Below are positions 26,283 to 35,189 of a stretch of 63,795 nt of DNA, in pieces. Source of the stretch: Lachnoanaerobaculum sp. ICM7 (GTDB lineage Bacteria; Bacillota; Clostridia; Lachnospirales; Lachnospiraceae); contig NZ_ALJL01000013.1 of the NCBI RefSeq assembly GCF_000287675.1, positions 1-63,795 of the forward strand, given 5' to 3'. The notes beneath the pieces are model-generated. The model ran no database searches and had not been told where the DNA came from. It was given only the letters and a program-made list of their open reading frames with translations. Made by a program: the position numbers and the translations under genes. The first letter of the stretch is position 1. Each line of letters starts with the position of its first letter.

Positions 26283-27365
26283 ATGGGTAGAGTATATAAT
26301 TTTAGTGCGGGTCCCGCAGTACTTCCTGAAGAGGTTTTAAGAGATGCAGCTGCAGAAATGCTTGATTACAACGGTAGCGGAATGTCCGTTATGGAAATGA
26401 GCCATCGTTCCAAGGTATATGAAGAGATAATAGAGGAAGCCGAGAAGGATATAAGAGACCTTTTAAATATCCCTGATAATTATAAAGTGCTTTTCTTACA
26501 GGGCGGCGGACATACACAGTTTGCAATGGTTCCTATGAACCTTATGAAGAATAAAAAAGCGGATTACATAATCACAGGACAGTGGGCAAAAAAAGCCTTC
26601 CAAGAAGCAAAGATGTACGGCGATGTAGTAGCGGTGGCATCAAGCGAGGATGAGACCTACTCATACATTCCGGATTGCTCAGATTTACCTATAAGAGAAG
26701 ATGCGGATTATGTATATATTTGCGAGAACAATACAATCTACGGAACAAAGTTTAAAACATTGCCGAACACTAAAGGCAAGGATTTGGTTGCAGATGTATC
26801 ATCATGCTTTTTATCAGAGCCTATGGATATCAGCAAGTATGCTTTGGTTTGGGGAGGAGTTCAAAAGAATATCGGACCTGCAGGAGTGGTTATTGCAATT
26901 ATAAGAGATGACCTTGTTACAGATGATGTACTTGAAGGCACACCTTCAATGCTCAGATATAAGATTCATGTGGACAACAAGTCACTTTATAATACACCTC
27001 CGACATACAATATTTATATTTGCGGCAAGGTATTTAAATGGATTAAATCTCTTGGTGGACTGGCCGCAATGAAGGAAAGAAATGAAGAGAAGGCAAAGAT
27101 TCTTTATGATTTTCTTGATTCATCAAAGCTCTTTAAAGGAACTGTAAGAAAAGATGACCGTTCACTTATGAATGTACCTTTTATTACAGGAGACAAAGAA
27201 CTTGATGCGAAGTTTATCAAAGAGGCTGAGGCAAACGGATTTGTAAACTTAAAAGGCCACAGAAGTGTCGGCGGAATGAGAGCCAGCATTTACAATGCCA
27301 TGCCGAAGGCAGGCGTAGAAAAGCTGGTAGAGTTTATGAAAAAATTCGAGAAGGAAAATGCATAA
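26283..27365 (+). CDS. serC: Phosphoserine aminotransferase
   Basis: 360 residues from ATG 26283 (AAGGAGAT site); the in-frame ATG at 26253 has no site. A pyridoxal-phosphate class V aminotransferase that makes phosphoserine from 3-phosphohydroxypyruvate and glutamate. Signatures: NFSAGPAVLPEEVL, FLQGGGHTQFAMVPMNL and the cofactor lysine in VWGGVQKNIGPAG, then the C-terminal HRSVGGMRASIYNA. It lies 57 bases after ilvB without a terminator, so it may be co-transcribed; serA follows 9 bases later. Confidence 0.96.
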   Translation: MGRVYNFSAGPAVLPEEVLRDAAAEMLDYNGSGMSVMEMSHRSKVYEEIIEEAEKDIRDLLNIPDNYKVLFLQGGGHTQFAMVPMNLMKNKKADYIITGQWAKKAFQEAKMYGDVVAVASSEDETYSYIPDCSDLPIREDADYVYICENNTIYGTKFKTLPNTKGKDLVADVSSCFLSEPMDISKYALVWGGVQKNIGPAGVVIAIIRDDLVTDDVLEGTPSMLRYKIHVDNKSLYNTPPTYNIYICGKVFKWIKSLGGLAAMKERNEEKAKILYDFLDSSKLFKGTVRKDDRSLMNVPFITGDKELDAKFIKEAEANGFVNLKGHRSVGGMRASIYNAMPKAGVEKLVEFMKKFEKENA

Positions 27366-27374
27366 GGAGATATT

Positions 27375-28538
27375 ATGAGAAAAATACATTGCTTAAATGC
27401 TATTGCAAATGTCGGAACGGATATATTTGACGAAAATTATAAGCTTACAGACAATATTGAAGAAGCGGATGCTATTATGGTAAGATCTGCTGCAATGGGT
27501 GACATGGACTTCTCAGAAAATCTTCTTGCTATAGCCAGAGCAGGTGCAGGTGTAAACAATATACCGCTTGAGCGATGTGCAGATGCCGGAATCGTGGTAT
27601 TTAATACACCGGGAGCAAATGCAAACGGTGTAAAGGAACTTGTAATCTGCGGTATGCTTTTGGCTGCAAGAGATGTAGTCGGAGGTATTGAGTGGACAAG
27701 AAGTATTAAAGATTCGGATACTATTGCAAAGGATGTTGAAAAGGGAAAGAAAAATTTTGCAGGTGGTGAGATAAAAGGAAAAAAACTCGGAGTAATAGGA
27801 CTCGGTGCGATAGGTGCCGAAGTTGCAAATGCCGCAGCCTCACTGGGGCTTGAAGTTTTGGGATACGACCCGTTTATTTCCGTAAATGCCGCATGGAGAC
27901 TTTCAAGAAAGATAAAGCATATAACAGATATAAATGAAATATTCAAAGAGTGTGATTATATTACATTGCACGTTCCGCTCACAGATGATAACAGGGGCAT
28001 GATAGGAAAAAATTCAATTCCTCAGATGAAGGACGGAGTTGTGATTTTAAACTTTGCAAGAGACCTGCTTGTAGATGATGATGAGATGGAAAAAGCGCTT
28101 GAGAGCGGTAAGGTTGCAAGATATGTTACAGACTTCCCGAACACAAAGTCTGCAAGGATGGAAAAGGCTATAGTTATACCTCATCTAGGTGCTTCCACAC
28201 AGGAGAGTGAGGACAATTGTGCGGTTATGGCTGCAAATGAACTTGTAGACTATCTTGAGAACGGTAATATAAAAAATTCAGTAAATTTTCCAAGCTGTGA
28301 TATGGGAGTATGTCAGGTAGAGGGAAGAGTCGCTCTCCTTCATAAAAATATCCCAAATATGATAGGTCAAATTACTTCAGCATTTGCAAAGAACGGATAT
28401 AATATTTCTGATCTTACAAATAAATCAAAGGGCTCAAAGGCATATACCCTTATAGATATAGAAAACAAGGCAAGCGAAAGTCTTATAAATGAGTTAAATG
28501 CTATTGAAGGTATTTTAAAGGTAAGAGTTATAAAATAA
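27375..28538 (+). CDS. serA: D-3-phosphoglycerate dehydrogenase
   Basis: 387 residues. First step of serine synthesis, NAD-dependent. The nucleotide fold shows LGVIGLGAIGAEVANAA; catalytic residues lie in NFARDLLVDD (Arg) and IPHLGASTQESEDN (His). A C-terminal ACT domain (NMIGQITSAFAKNGYNISDL and following) implies feedback by serine. Short form, without the long allosteric insert. RBS AAGGAG. It ends the serC-serA pair; a terminator follows. Confidence 0.95.
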   Translation: MRKIHCLNAIANVGTDIFDENYKLTDNIEEADAIMVRSAAMGDMDFSENLLAIARAGAGVNNIPLERCADAGIVVFNTPGANANGVKELVICGMLLAARDVVGGIEWTRSIKDSDTIAKDVEKGKKNFAGGEIKGKKLGVIGLGAIGAEVANAAASLGLEVLGYDPFISVNAAWRLSRKIKHITDINEIFKECDYITLHVPLTDDNRGMIGKNSIPQMKDGVVILNFARDLLVDDDEMEKALESGKVARYVTDFPNTKSARMEKAIVIPHLGASTQESEDNCAVMAANELVDYLENGNIKNSVNFPSCDMGVCQVEGRVALLHKNIPNMIGQITSAFAKNGYNISDLTNKSKGSKAYTLIDIENKASESLINELNAIEGILKVRVIK

Positions 28539-28545
28539 TAATTTA

Positions 28546-28580
28546 AAAAACGGTAAAGTCATTTCGACCTTGCCGTTTTT
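28546..28580 (+). terminator. Intrinsic terminator of serCA
   Basis: AAACGGTAAAGTC pairs with GACCTTGCCGTTT (one mismatch, one G-U), followed by TT and a GC-poor stretch. Confidence 0.82.
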
Positions 28581-28661
28581 GCTTATTATTGAGATAATAA
28601 GAGCTATATGTAATGAGGTATTTATGATAGAATTAACTAATCAAGCAAAACGGAGGGTAAG

Positions 28662-29897
28662 ATGGCGGTAGTAAAATCTTTCAAATGTGTCAGACCGGTT
28701 AAGGAACTTGCAGAACAGGTGGCATCTTTGCCATATGATGTATATGACAGAAAAGAAGCAAAGGCGGCGGTATCGGGTAAGCCTTATGCATTTTTAAATA
28801 TTGACAGACCTGAGACGGCTTTTGACGACAGCTTTGACATGTATTCAAAGGAAGCTTATGAAAAGGCAAAAAATCTCTATGAGGAATTTAAAAACAAGGG
28901 CATATATGAGAAGGACAATGAAGACGGCTATTATCTTTATGAGTTGACTATGAACGGAAGAAGCCAAATAGGTATAGTGGGACTTGCGAGTGTAGATGAT
29001 TATTTAAATGATATTATAAAGAAACATGAGAATACCAGAGAAGAAAAAGAAATCGACAGGATAAAACATGTGGATACTGTAAATGCACAGACCGGACCGA
29101 TATTTTTGGCATATAAGAAAAATGACGATTTAAAAAAGATAATCTCAGAGAATATATCGGATGCCCCTATATATGATTTTGTGTCGGATGACGGAATAGG
29201 CCATAGAGTATGGAAGGTGGATAAAGCCTATAATGAGCAGATAAGAGAATGCTTTGAAAATATAGAGTCTCTGTATATAGCTGACGGACATCACAGAGCC
29301 GCTTCCGCTGTAAAGGTGGCTTTAAAGAGAAGACAAAATGAAAACAATCCGAATGCGGAGTACAATTATTTCCTGTCTGTAATATTTGATGAAAGGCAGC
29401 TGCATATTTTGCCTTATAACAGAATAGTGCTTGATCTTAACAAAAAAAGCGTGGAAGAAGTTATGAGCCTTATAGCTGAAAATTTTGATGTAACAGAGAG
29501 TCCTGTACTTGAAGAGATAGGTGACAGAGGCGAGTTCGGAATGCTTGTTAAGGATAAATTCTATATTTTAAGTGCAAAGAAGAAAGTACTTGATTCGGTA
29601 TCGGGTGACGTTATAAAGAGTCTTGACGTGTCAATATTGCAGGATTTGGTACTTGAACCCATATTCGGAATAAAAGACCCGAGAACGGATGAAAGAATAA
29701 AATTTGCAGGCGGAATAAGAGGAGTAGGATATTTAAAGTCAGAGATAGACAATGACAGAGGCAAGGTTGCATTTTTGATGTATCCTACATCAATGGAGGA
29801 GTTATTTGCTGTAGCTGATGAAAATAAGCTTATGCCTCCGAAATCCACATGGTTTGAGCCTAAGCTCAGAAGCGGAATTTTTATACATGAAATTTGA
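28662..29897 (+). CDS. DUF1015-family protein
   Basis: 411 residues, the normal length for DUF1015, which covers nearly all of it. Conserved features: an N-terminal FKCVRPVKELAEQVASLPYD, YLYELTMNGRSQIGIVG, and the motif IADGHHRAASAVKVALKRR, which resembles the nucleotide-binding GHHR box of ParB/SerK-type proteins. Function is not established. The family is often found beside serA and serC in Firmicutes, as here (124 bases downstream), and no phosphoserine phosphatase gene (serB) is in the window. A role in serine metabolism is therefore inferred. Good RBS (GGAGGG) before ATG 28662. Confidence 0.85.
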   Translation: MAVVKSFKCVRPVKELAEQVASLPYDVYDRKEAKAAVSGKPYAFLNIDRPETAFDDSFDMYSKEAYEKAKNLYEEFKNKGIYEKDNEDGYYLYELTMNGRSQIGIVGLASVDDYLNDIIKKHENTREEKEIDRIKHVDTVNAQTGPIFLAYKKNDDLKKIISENISDAPIYDFVSDDGIGHRVWKVDKAYNEQIRECFENIESLYIADGHHRAASAVKVALKRRQNENNPNAEYNYFLSVIFDERQLHILPYNRIVLDLNKKSVEEVMSLIAENFDVTESPVLEEIGDRGEFGMLVKDKFYILSAKKKVLDSVSGDVIKSLDVSILQDLVLEPIFGIKDPRTDERIKFAGGIRGVGYLKSEIDNDRGKVAFLMYPTSMEELFAVADENKLMPPKSTWFEPKLRSGIFIHEI

Positions 29898-30261
29898 TGA
29901 AAATTATCATATCATTTTGCCGACAGATAAATATGAGGATATGGTAAGACTTTGGATGCATTCTGACGGAGGTAAGATATTTAGACAGAAGCTTAATGAT
30001 TTTGCTGGGCAGATGAATGTTCACTTTAATATGGTCAGGATAAAAAAAGTAAAGACTATATGGGGGAGTTGTTCTTCAAAGAAGAATTTGAACTTTAACT
30101 TTAAGCTGTTCTTCTTACCTGAGGCATTAATTGACTATGTATTCGTACATGAACTTGCACATCTAAAACATATGAATCATTCCAAAGCTTTTTGGAGTGA
30201 GGTGGAAAAGCAGATACCTGATTACAAGAAAAGAAGAGAAGAACTGAAAAGATATATTTGA
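29887..30261 (+). CDS. YgjP-like metalloprotease, short form
   Basis: 124 residues from ATG 29887, overlapping the DUF1015 end by 11 bases. The zinc motif HELAHLKHMNHSKAFW is complete: two His, the catalytic Glu and a distal His. It is preceded by the family signature KTIWGSCSSKKNLNFNF. Typical members have about 160-240 residues, so the N-terminal part is reduced here. Substrates are unknown. No signal peptide, so probably cytoplasmic. Translationally coupled to the DUF1015 gene. Confidence 0.82.
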   Translation: MKFDENYHIILPTDKYEDMVRLWMHSDGGKIFRQKLNDFAGQMNVHFNMVRIKKVKTIWGSCSSKKNLNFNFKLFFLPEALIDYVFVHELAHLKHMNHSKAFWSEVEKQIPDYKKRREELKRYI

Positions 30262-30274
30262 TATGGAGTAAGAT

Positions 30275-30775
30275 ATGACAAAAGAGGAATTTTTGGACGG
30301 ACTGATGAAAGCTCTGGCTTCCACAGGTTCACAATCTCTTATAGCAGAAAATATAAGATTTTATTCATTATATATTGATGATGAGCTGTCAAAGGGAAGA
30401 AGCATAGATGAAATCATGGAAGAACTGGGAGAACCGAGGCTTATTGCCAATTCTATAAAGGTTGCAGCCGGATATGACGATGTATTTGTAGGCATTGACA
30501 ATGAGACATATGAAAATACAGCCTCAAAAACCGGAAACTATGAAGAGAATGAAAACTATAGTGACAGAAAAGATAAAAGCTTTAAAACGTATAATTTTTC
30601 AGGTAACAGCCTGATAATACCTATAATTATTGCGATAGCGGTTTTAGTAGTGATTGTAGCTGTGGTTGCTGCGGTATTTTCATTTTTGGCACCTGTATTA
30701 CTTCCTGTTATAGGAGTACTGCTTTTGGTGGCTTTAATAAAGGGGATTTTCGGAAAAGGAAATTATAAATTCTAA
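30275..30775 (+). CDS. HAAS-domain (DUF1700-like) membrane protein
   Basis: 166 residues. The N-terminal HAAS domain (about 1-65) shows MTKEEFLDGLMKAL and EEIMEELGEPRLIANSIK, helical and typical of proteins encoded beside PadR regulators. After an acidic linker, a long hydrophobic region (about 110-160, LIIPIIIAIAVLVVIVAVVA and following) spans the membrane. No PadR gene is adjacent. Role unknown; such proteins are thought to signal membrane state. 13 bases after the YgjP-like gene. Confidence 0.72.
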   Translation: MTKEEFLDGLMKALASTGSQSLIAENIRFYSLYIDDELSKGRSIDEIMEELGEPRLIANSIKVAAGYDDVFVGIDNETYENTASKTGNYEENENYSDRKDKSFKTYNFSGNSLIIPIIIAIAVLVVIVAVVAAVFSFLAPVLLPVIGVLLLVALIKGIFGKGNYKF

Positions 30776-31083
30776 GTTGTTACAAAAGTGTTACAAAAAT
30801 TAACTTTTGAAATAAAATCGAAATATAAAATTCGGTTGCCAAAATCCGGAATATCTTTGTTATAGTTGATAAAAACAAAAAATATAAATATTTATTTCAA
30901 ACGAATAATTACTTCTTAACAACTTTGATAGATTTTAAAAACTTCAAAATGGACTTTTATAGGATAAAACTTGTAAGAGATTAACAAATAAAGGTTATAA
31001 ATACGATGTTTACATGGTATTTATAACCTTTTTGCCATTATAAAAAGGTATAGGAAAAAAATATTAAAGCTTGAATAAAAAGC
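30776..31083. other. Intergenic region with orphan hairpin terminator
   Basis: About 300 AT-rich bases with no convincing ORF. A weak promoter-like pair, TTGCCA (30836-30841) and TTATAG (30860-30865, 18-base spacer), lies 130 bases before a very strong terminator. Either a long 3' UTR of the HAAS gene or a small RNA of about 160 nt. Confidence 0.4.
30990..31033 (+). terminator. Strong intrinsic terminator
   Basis: A perfect 15-bp stem: AAAGGTTATAAATAC (30990-31004) with GTATTTATAACCTTT (31017-31031), followed by TTG. It lies 215 bases after the nearest upstream stop codon. Confidence 0.88.
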
Positions 31084-31112
31084 TTGACATATTCTCTTAG
31101 TGAGTTTATACT
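31084..31112 (+). promoter_or_regulatory. Sigma-A promoter of the NlpC/P60 gene
   Basis: TTGACA (31084-31089), a 17-base spacer and TATACT (31107-31112). It leaves a leader of about 100 bases, in which I see no recognisable riboswitch. Confidence 0.8.
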
Positions 31113-31217
31113 AAGTTTCGTAACATTTACTTAACAAACATAAATCGTTTGTAATTATTAAAGATTTAAATGCCGGACGGACCGGGTTTAGCATAGAAGA
31201 GATTTAAGGAGCCGAAA

Positions 31218-31991
31218 ATGAAGAACACAAAAAGAATTATAATTGGAATATTATCAGCATTGACTATCAGCACAATTTCACCTGTTACATCCTTTGCAAC
31301 AACATCAGTTAGAAAAGTTGCAAACTTTCATGAGGAAGTGTTGAGAGGACCGGCTCTTAAAAGCGGTACATATATAGTTACAGTACAGGCAAATACACTT
31401 GATATATATAAGAGCATGACATCAAACGATACAATCGGTAAGGCAAACAAGGGTGACGTATTCCAGATACTTGAAGATATGGGTGGCGGATACGCAAAAG
31501 TTTCATATAATGATGTAGAAGGATATATTTCTATAAAGGATGGAGACACTTCTATAGATGAGATGGATTCAGCGGAAGAGGCTGCCGCTTCAGCAACAAA
31601 GAGCATAGTTCAGGCTACAGCTTCAAATAAGAGAGAAGAGATTGCAAACTTTGCAAAGACTTTTGTAGGCGGTAGATATATCTACGGAGGAACAAATCCT
31701 TATATAGGCGCAGATTGCTCAGGATTTGTAAAATATATTCTTGCAAATGCTGCAGGTGTTTCACTTCCAAGAACATCTTCAGAGCAGTCAACCAGAGGTA
31801 CTACAGTTGCAAGTGCAGACCAGCTTCAGCCGGGTGACCTTCTTTTCTACGGTTCAGGCAGATCTGTAAGCCATGTTGCTATGTATATCGGAGACGGTAA
31901 GGTGGTACATGCTTCATCTTCAAGAACAGGAATAATTATTTCAAACTATAACTACAGACCTGTAATTCGTATGGCTAATGTTATAGGATAA
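31218..31991 (+). CDS. Secreted SH3-NlpC/P60 peptidoglycan hydrolase
   Basis: 257 residues. Signal peptide (about 1-27, ending SFAT), a bacterial SH3 domain (about 50-110, wall binding), a short Ala-rich linker, then NlpC/P60 (about 138-257). The catalytic Cys167 is in GADCSGFVKYI; the His is in SHVAMYIGDG, and HASSSRTG follows. The family cuts the D-Glu to diamino-acid bond of the stem peptide. RBS TTAAGGAG before ATG 31218. Monocistronic between its promoter and terminator. Confidence 0.92.
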   Translation: MKNTKRIIIGILSALTISTISPVTSFATTSVRKVANFHEEVLRGPALKSGTYIVTVQANTLDIYKSMTSNDTIGKANKGDVFQILEDMGGGYAKVSYNDVEGYISIKDGDTSIDEMDSAEEAAASATKSIVQATASNKREEIANFAKTFVGGRYIYGGTNPYIGADCSGFVKYILANAAGVSLPRTSSEQSTRGTTVASADQLQPGDLLFYGSGRSVSHVAMYIGDGKVVHASSSRTGIIISNYNYRPVIRMANVIG

Positions 31992-32011
31992 TGTTTGTAT
32001 AATAAGAACCG

Positions 32012-32046
32012 GCTACCCATTGTAAAAGGCTTTGGGTAGCTTTTTT
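32012..32046 (+). terminator. Intrinsic terminator of the NlpC/P60 gene
   Basis: GCTACCCA (32012-32019) pairs with TGGGTAGC (32033-32040), followed by TTTTTT. Confidence 0.9.
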
Positions 32047-32163
32047 CGTCTAAATTTAAGAAAGAGATTCATATTTTTACTAATGTTATTGTAGTATTAA
32101 CCAATTCTTTGTGTTAAACTATGCTTATGAAAGATAAAAAGAAAGAGTAGGCGAGGAAAGGTT

Positions 32164-32946
32164 ATGATTGAACTTGGTTTAAATGAGAGGGAAGGTCTGT
32201 CTGAATTGGCAACAGATGATATATTGGTCAGGCTTGCACTTGCCGGCAAATGCGGAAAAGTATGGATACCGGCCACAGGCACAGCTTCATACTGTGTTAT
32301 AAAGGTATATCACTATATGTATATAGTAGGAGTTACTCCAAAGAAGGACAGAGCTGTTTCCTTGTGGGGAACTATTGCAAGACATGGAGAAGGAGCCTAT
32401 ATAATTCCAACTTCGGAGTCATGGATAGACTGGCTTGTAGAAAATATAGATTGCAGATATAGAAATTTCTCAAGATATCTTTTAGCTTTTAAAGGTGTTG
32501 AGAACAGAGCACTGTTGGAAGAGTTAAACGGGGCGCTTGAGGAAGGTTTGAATATTGATAATGTCAGACCGGATGATTATGATGCCTTGTTAAAGGATAT
32601 GTGGAGCGAAGATTTCGCCGCATGTTTTGACAACAGAGATGAATTTGCCAAAGATGCGACAGGATATATGGTATATAAAGACGGAGTCGCATTAAGCGGT
32701 TGTGCGGGTAGAGCATACGGCGACGAATTTATGGAGCTTGTATTTGCTACAAATCCTGAGTACAGGAGAAGAAATCTTGCTCTGACAGCAGCATCAAATG
32801 TATCGCTTTATCTGGACGATGAAAAGATAAATCCCTATATAGATGTTAGAAATCAGCACTCTGTAGAGTTGGCTTCAAGACTTGGATTTGAATTTATAAA
32901 AGAATATCAGGTATACCAAATTTATAACACAGAGGATGAAATTTAA
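32164..32946 (+). CDS. GNAT-family acetyltransferase
   Basis: 260 residues. The N-terminal half is a family-specific region (GKCGKVWIPATGTASYCV and following); the C-terminal half is the GNAT fold with the acetyl-CoA loop region TNPEYRRRNLALTAAS and the closing strand SVELASRLGFEFIKEYQVY. This matches the larger GNAT_acetyltran family, whose substrates are mostly unknown. It lies upstream of the Ter cluster on the same strand, with a hairpin but no terminator in the 66-base gap. Co-expression is therefore possible. Confidence 0.75.
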   Translation: MIELGLNEREGLSELATDDILVRLALAGKCGKVWIPATGTASYCVIKVYHYMYIVGVTPKKDRAVSLWGTIARHGEGAYIIPTSESWIDWLVENIDCRYRNFSRYLLAFKGVENRALLEELNGALEEGLNIDNVRPDDYDALLKDMWSEDFAACFDNRDEFAKDATGYMVYKDGVALSGCAGRAYGDEFMELVFATNPEYRRRNLALTAASNVSLYLDDEKINPYIDVRNQHSVELASRLGFEFIKEYQVYQIYNTEDEI

Positions 32947-32961
32947 GTAAAAAAACTATAG

Positions 32962-32993
32962 AATATAGGGGTGGCGAAAGTCATCCCTATATT
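32962..32993 (+). other. 14-bp GAAA-tetraloop hairpin between GNAT and Ter genes
   Basis: Bases 32962-32975 pair continuously with 32980-32993 (two G-U pairs) around a GAAA loop. No T tract follows, so it is more likely an mRNA processing or stabilising element than a terminator. Confidence 0.6.
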
Positions 32994-33012
32994 GATGTAA
33001 AAAGGTGGTAGT

Positions 33013-34119
33013 ATGGACAAGATAAGCCTTGCAAAACGTCTTAATAATAATAAGAGAGGCTATTTGATAATTAATGCAAATCAGGGAAAGCATAAGATTG
33101 CATTGATCGGGGATGTGAAAAATGAGTATGATACTCTTGCGAATTTATCAAGTGAAATTTTAAAGAACTCACTTGTAATCGGATTTGCAGAGACCGCAAT
33201 AGCGATAGGTGCCTCTCTTGCAAGCAGTGCGGGGGCCTTTTTCATGCAGACAACCAGAGAAAATATATGCGCTCAAAATGAGTATATACATTTTACAGAG
33301 GCACACAGTCATGCTATGGAGCAAAGACTGGTACTTGCGGATATGGAAAAGATATATGGTCAGGTAGACAGAATAGTATTTGTTGAAGATGAGATCACCA
33401 CAGGAAATACTATATGGCATTGTATAGAGGAGATAGAGAGCATATTTAAGGGTGGAAAAAAATATGCCATAGCACCTCTTACAAACACATTGTCAGAGGA
33501 AAGAAGAAAATTCTTTAAAGAAAAGAATGTGGATATAGTCTATATAAGAGATATAGATAAAGAAGGCTTTGAAGATGAAGTGGTTGATACTTTGACCAAT
33601 GGTGATGTGTACACAATCAACTCTACACCAAGGAATGATGATGTAAAAATAATAAATTTCAAGACAGATATCAGGACCAGAAGACTTTTAAATATAAAGG
33701 ATCTGGATGCAGAGACTGATAGGCTTGGAGAGTTTTTAAAAGAAAAGATTGATCTAAAGAATTTGTTGAAAGATAAAAAGAGTGTCACCGTACTTGGGAC
33801 TGAAGAATTTATTTATGTCCCGATAAAACTGGCAGAGTATATAGACACTTTTTCAGATGCAGATGTATATGTGCACTCATCCACAAGAAGCCCCATTGAG
33901 GTGTCAAGGTTAGAAGATTACCCTCTTCATACCAGATATGAGGTCAGAAGTATATACGATAAAAACAGACAGACCTATATATACGATTTGAAAGAATCGG
34001 ATGTATTCTTTCTTGTTACAGACGGAAAAGAAGCGGAGGGAGAGGCTGATATCTTGGAGGCAATCAGAATTTCCGGAAATAAAAATATATATTTGATCAG
34101 GTGGGATAATGAAGAGTAG
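33013..34119 (+). CDS. Ter-cluster phosphoribosyltransferase with TRSP-type C-terminus
   Basis: 368 residues. The N-terminal part (about 15-200) is an orotate-phosphoribosyltransferase-like fold, with the PRPP loop in VFVEDEITTGNTIWHC and the entry strand FAETAIAIGASLASSAGAFF. The C-terminal part (about 225-368) corresponds to the TRSP domain of Ter systems (VLGTEEFIYVPIKLAEYI, SSTRSPIEV). In published analyses of Ter-linked operons such enzymes are predicted to build a nucleoside-like metabolite. AAGGTGG site before ATG 33013. It overlaps the next gene by 11 bases. Confidence 0.82.
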   Translation: MDKISLAKRLNNNKRGYLIINANQGKHKIALIGDVKNEYDTLANLSSEILKNSLVIGFAETAIAIGASLASSAGAFFMQTTRENICAQNEYIHFTEAHSHAMEQRLVLADMEKIYGQVDRIVFVEDEITTGNTIWHCIEEIESIFKGGKKYAIAPLTNTLSEERRKFFKEKNVDIVYIRDIDKEGFEDEVVDTLTNGDVYTINSTPRNDDVKIINFKTDIRTRRLLNIKDLDAETDRLGEFLKEKIDLKNLLKDKKSVTVLGTEEFIYVPIKLAEYIDTFSDADVYVHSSTRSPIEVSRLEDYPLHTRYEVRSIYDKNRQTYIYDLKESDVFFLVTDGKEAEGEADILEAIRISGNKNIYLIRWDNEE

Positions 34120-35155
34120 TTACAAAGAAAGCGATGTAAATTTTCTCTTAAAGGATGTTACAGGACTTGTAGAGCCATTGCCAAGTTTGGATAGGGAAAA
34201 GCTTATACAATCAGGAATGCATTACAGTGAAATGTTGCCGATAGAATATATACCCACCGAGGAATATATGAAAATATATTTTGATTCATTCAAGGTCTTC
34301 GGACAGAAAATGGCGGATGCTCTTGCATCTTTGGCAGATAAAGTAATAGAAAAAAGAGGGAAAGATGTAGTTTTAGTCTCTCTGGCAAGAGCCGGTACCC
34401 CGATAGGAGTGCTGCTTAAAAGATACATAAAATGGAAGTATGAAACCGATGTGGCACATTATTCGGTTTCCATAATAAGAGACAGAGGCATTGATGACAA
34501 TGCTATGAAGTATATACTTGCACGTTACAAAGCAAAAGATATCCTGTTTGTTGACGGTTGGATAGGTAAGGGCGCAATACTTAAAGAACTAAAAACAGCC
34601 TGTGAAAATTATGAAGGGGTATCTGAGGAACTGGCAGTGGTATCGGATCCTGCAGGTGAAACTGAGTTGGCAGGTACTTATGATGATATCTTTATTCCAA
34701 GCTCCGCACTTAATGCTACGGTATGCGGACTGGTCAGCAGAACATTTTTAAGAGATGATATAATCGGTAAAGATGACTTCCACGGTGCTATATACTATAA
34801 GGAATATGAAGAAAATGATTTGAGTTATCATTTCATTGACAATATAGAAAAGCTCTTTAAAAAAAATGTAAAGGACGAGAGCATTAGAGGAGCAAGAGGA
34901 ATTATTGAAGTAAAAAAGCAGGCGGAAAAATACGGTATAAAGGATATAAATCTTATAAAACCGGGCATAGGTGAGACTACCAGAGTGCTTCTTAGAAGAG
35001 TTCCGTGGAAGATACTTATAGATGAAAGATATAAAGATGATAAAGAACTTAGACATATAATAAAGCTTGCCGGTGAAAGAGAAAGTGAAATAGAATATAC
35101 ATGCTTAAATAATTATAAATGCATGGGAATAATAAAGAAAATGAAGGACATTTAA
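34109..35155 (+). CDS. StiP-family protein (PRTase-like with PELOTA-like C-terminus)
   Basis: 348 residues. The N-terminal region (about 10-245) carries VVLVSLARAGTPIGVLLKRY and AKDILFVDGWIGKGAILKEL, a phosphoribosyltransferase-like fold with a PRPP-loop-like segment. It is annotated in databases as StiP, sometimes as a cysteine protease, a label the sequence does not clearly support. The C-terminal part (about 255-348, INLIKPGIGETTRVLLRRVP) resembles the PELOTA RNA-binding domain. It is paired with the TRSP enzyme in Ter biosynthetic modules, translationally coupled here. Confidence 0.78.
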   Translation: MKSSYKESDVNFLLKDVTGLVEPLPSLDREKLIQSGMHYSEMLPIEYIPTEEYMKIYFDSFKVFGQKMADALASLADKVIEKRGKDVVLVSLARAGTPIGVLLKRYIKWKYETDVAHYSVSIIRDRGIDDNAMKYILARYKAKDILFVDGWIGKGAILKELKTACENYEGVSEELAVVSDPAGETELAGTYDDIFIPSSALNATVCGLVSRTFLRDDIIGKDDFHGAIYYKEYEENDLSYHFIDNIEKLFKKNVKDESIRGARGIIEVKKQAEKYGIKDINLIKPGIGETTRVLLRRVPWKILIDERYKDDKELRHIIKLAGERESEIEYTCLNNYKCMGIIKKMKDI

Positions 35156-35189
35156 AAAATGTGTGAGTTGGAAAGACTCACACATTTTT
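35155..35189. terminator. Bidirectional intrinsic terminator
   Basis: AAAAATGTGTGAGT pairs with ACTCACACATTTTT around TGGAAAG. It has A and T tracts on either side and serves the StiP gene (plus) and the converging CitE-like gene (minus). Confidence 0.9.

Noticed and set aside
31112-31217. c-di-AMP riboswitch in the leader of the NlpC/P60 gene
   Set aside because: Such riboswitches often precede wall hydrolases, but the conserved core cannot be found and the leader is too short.
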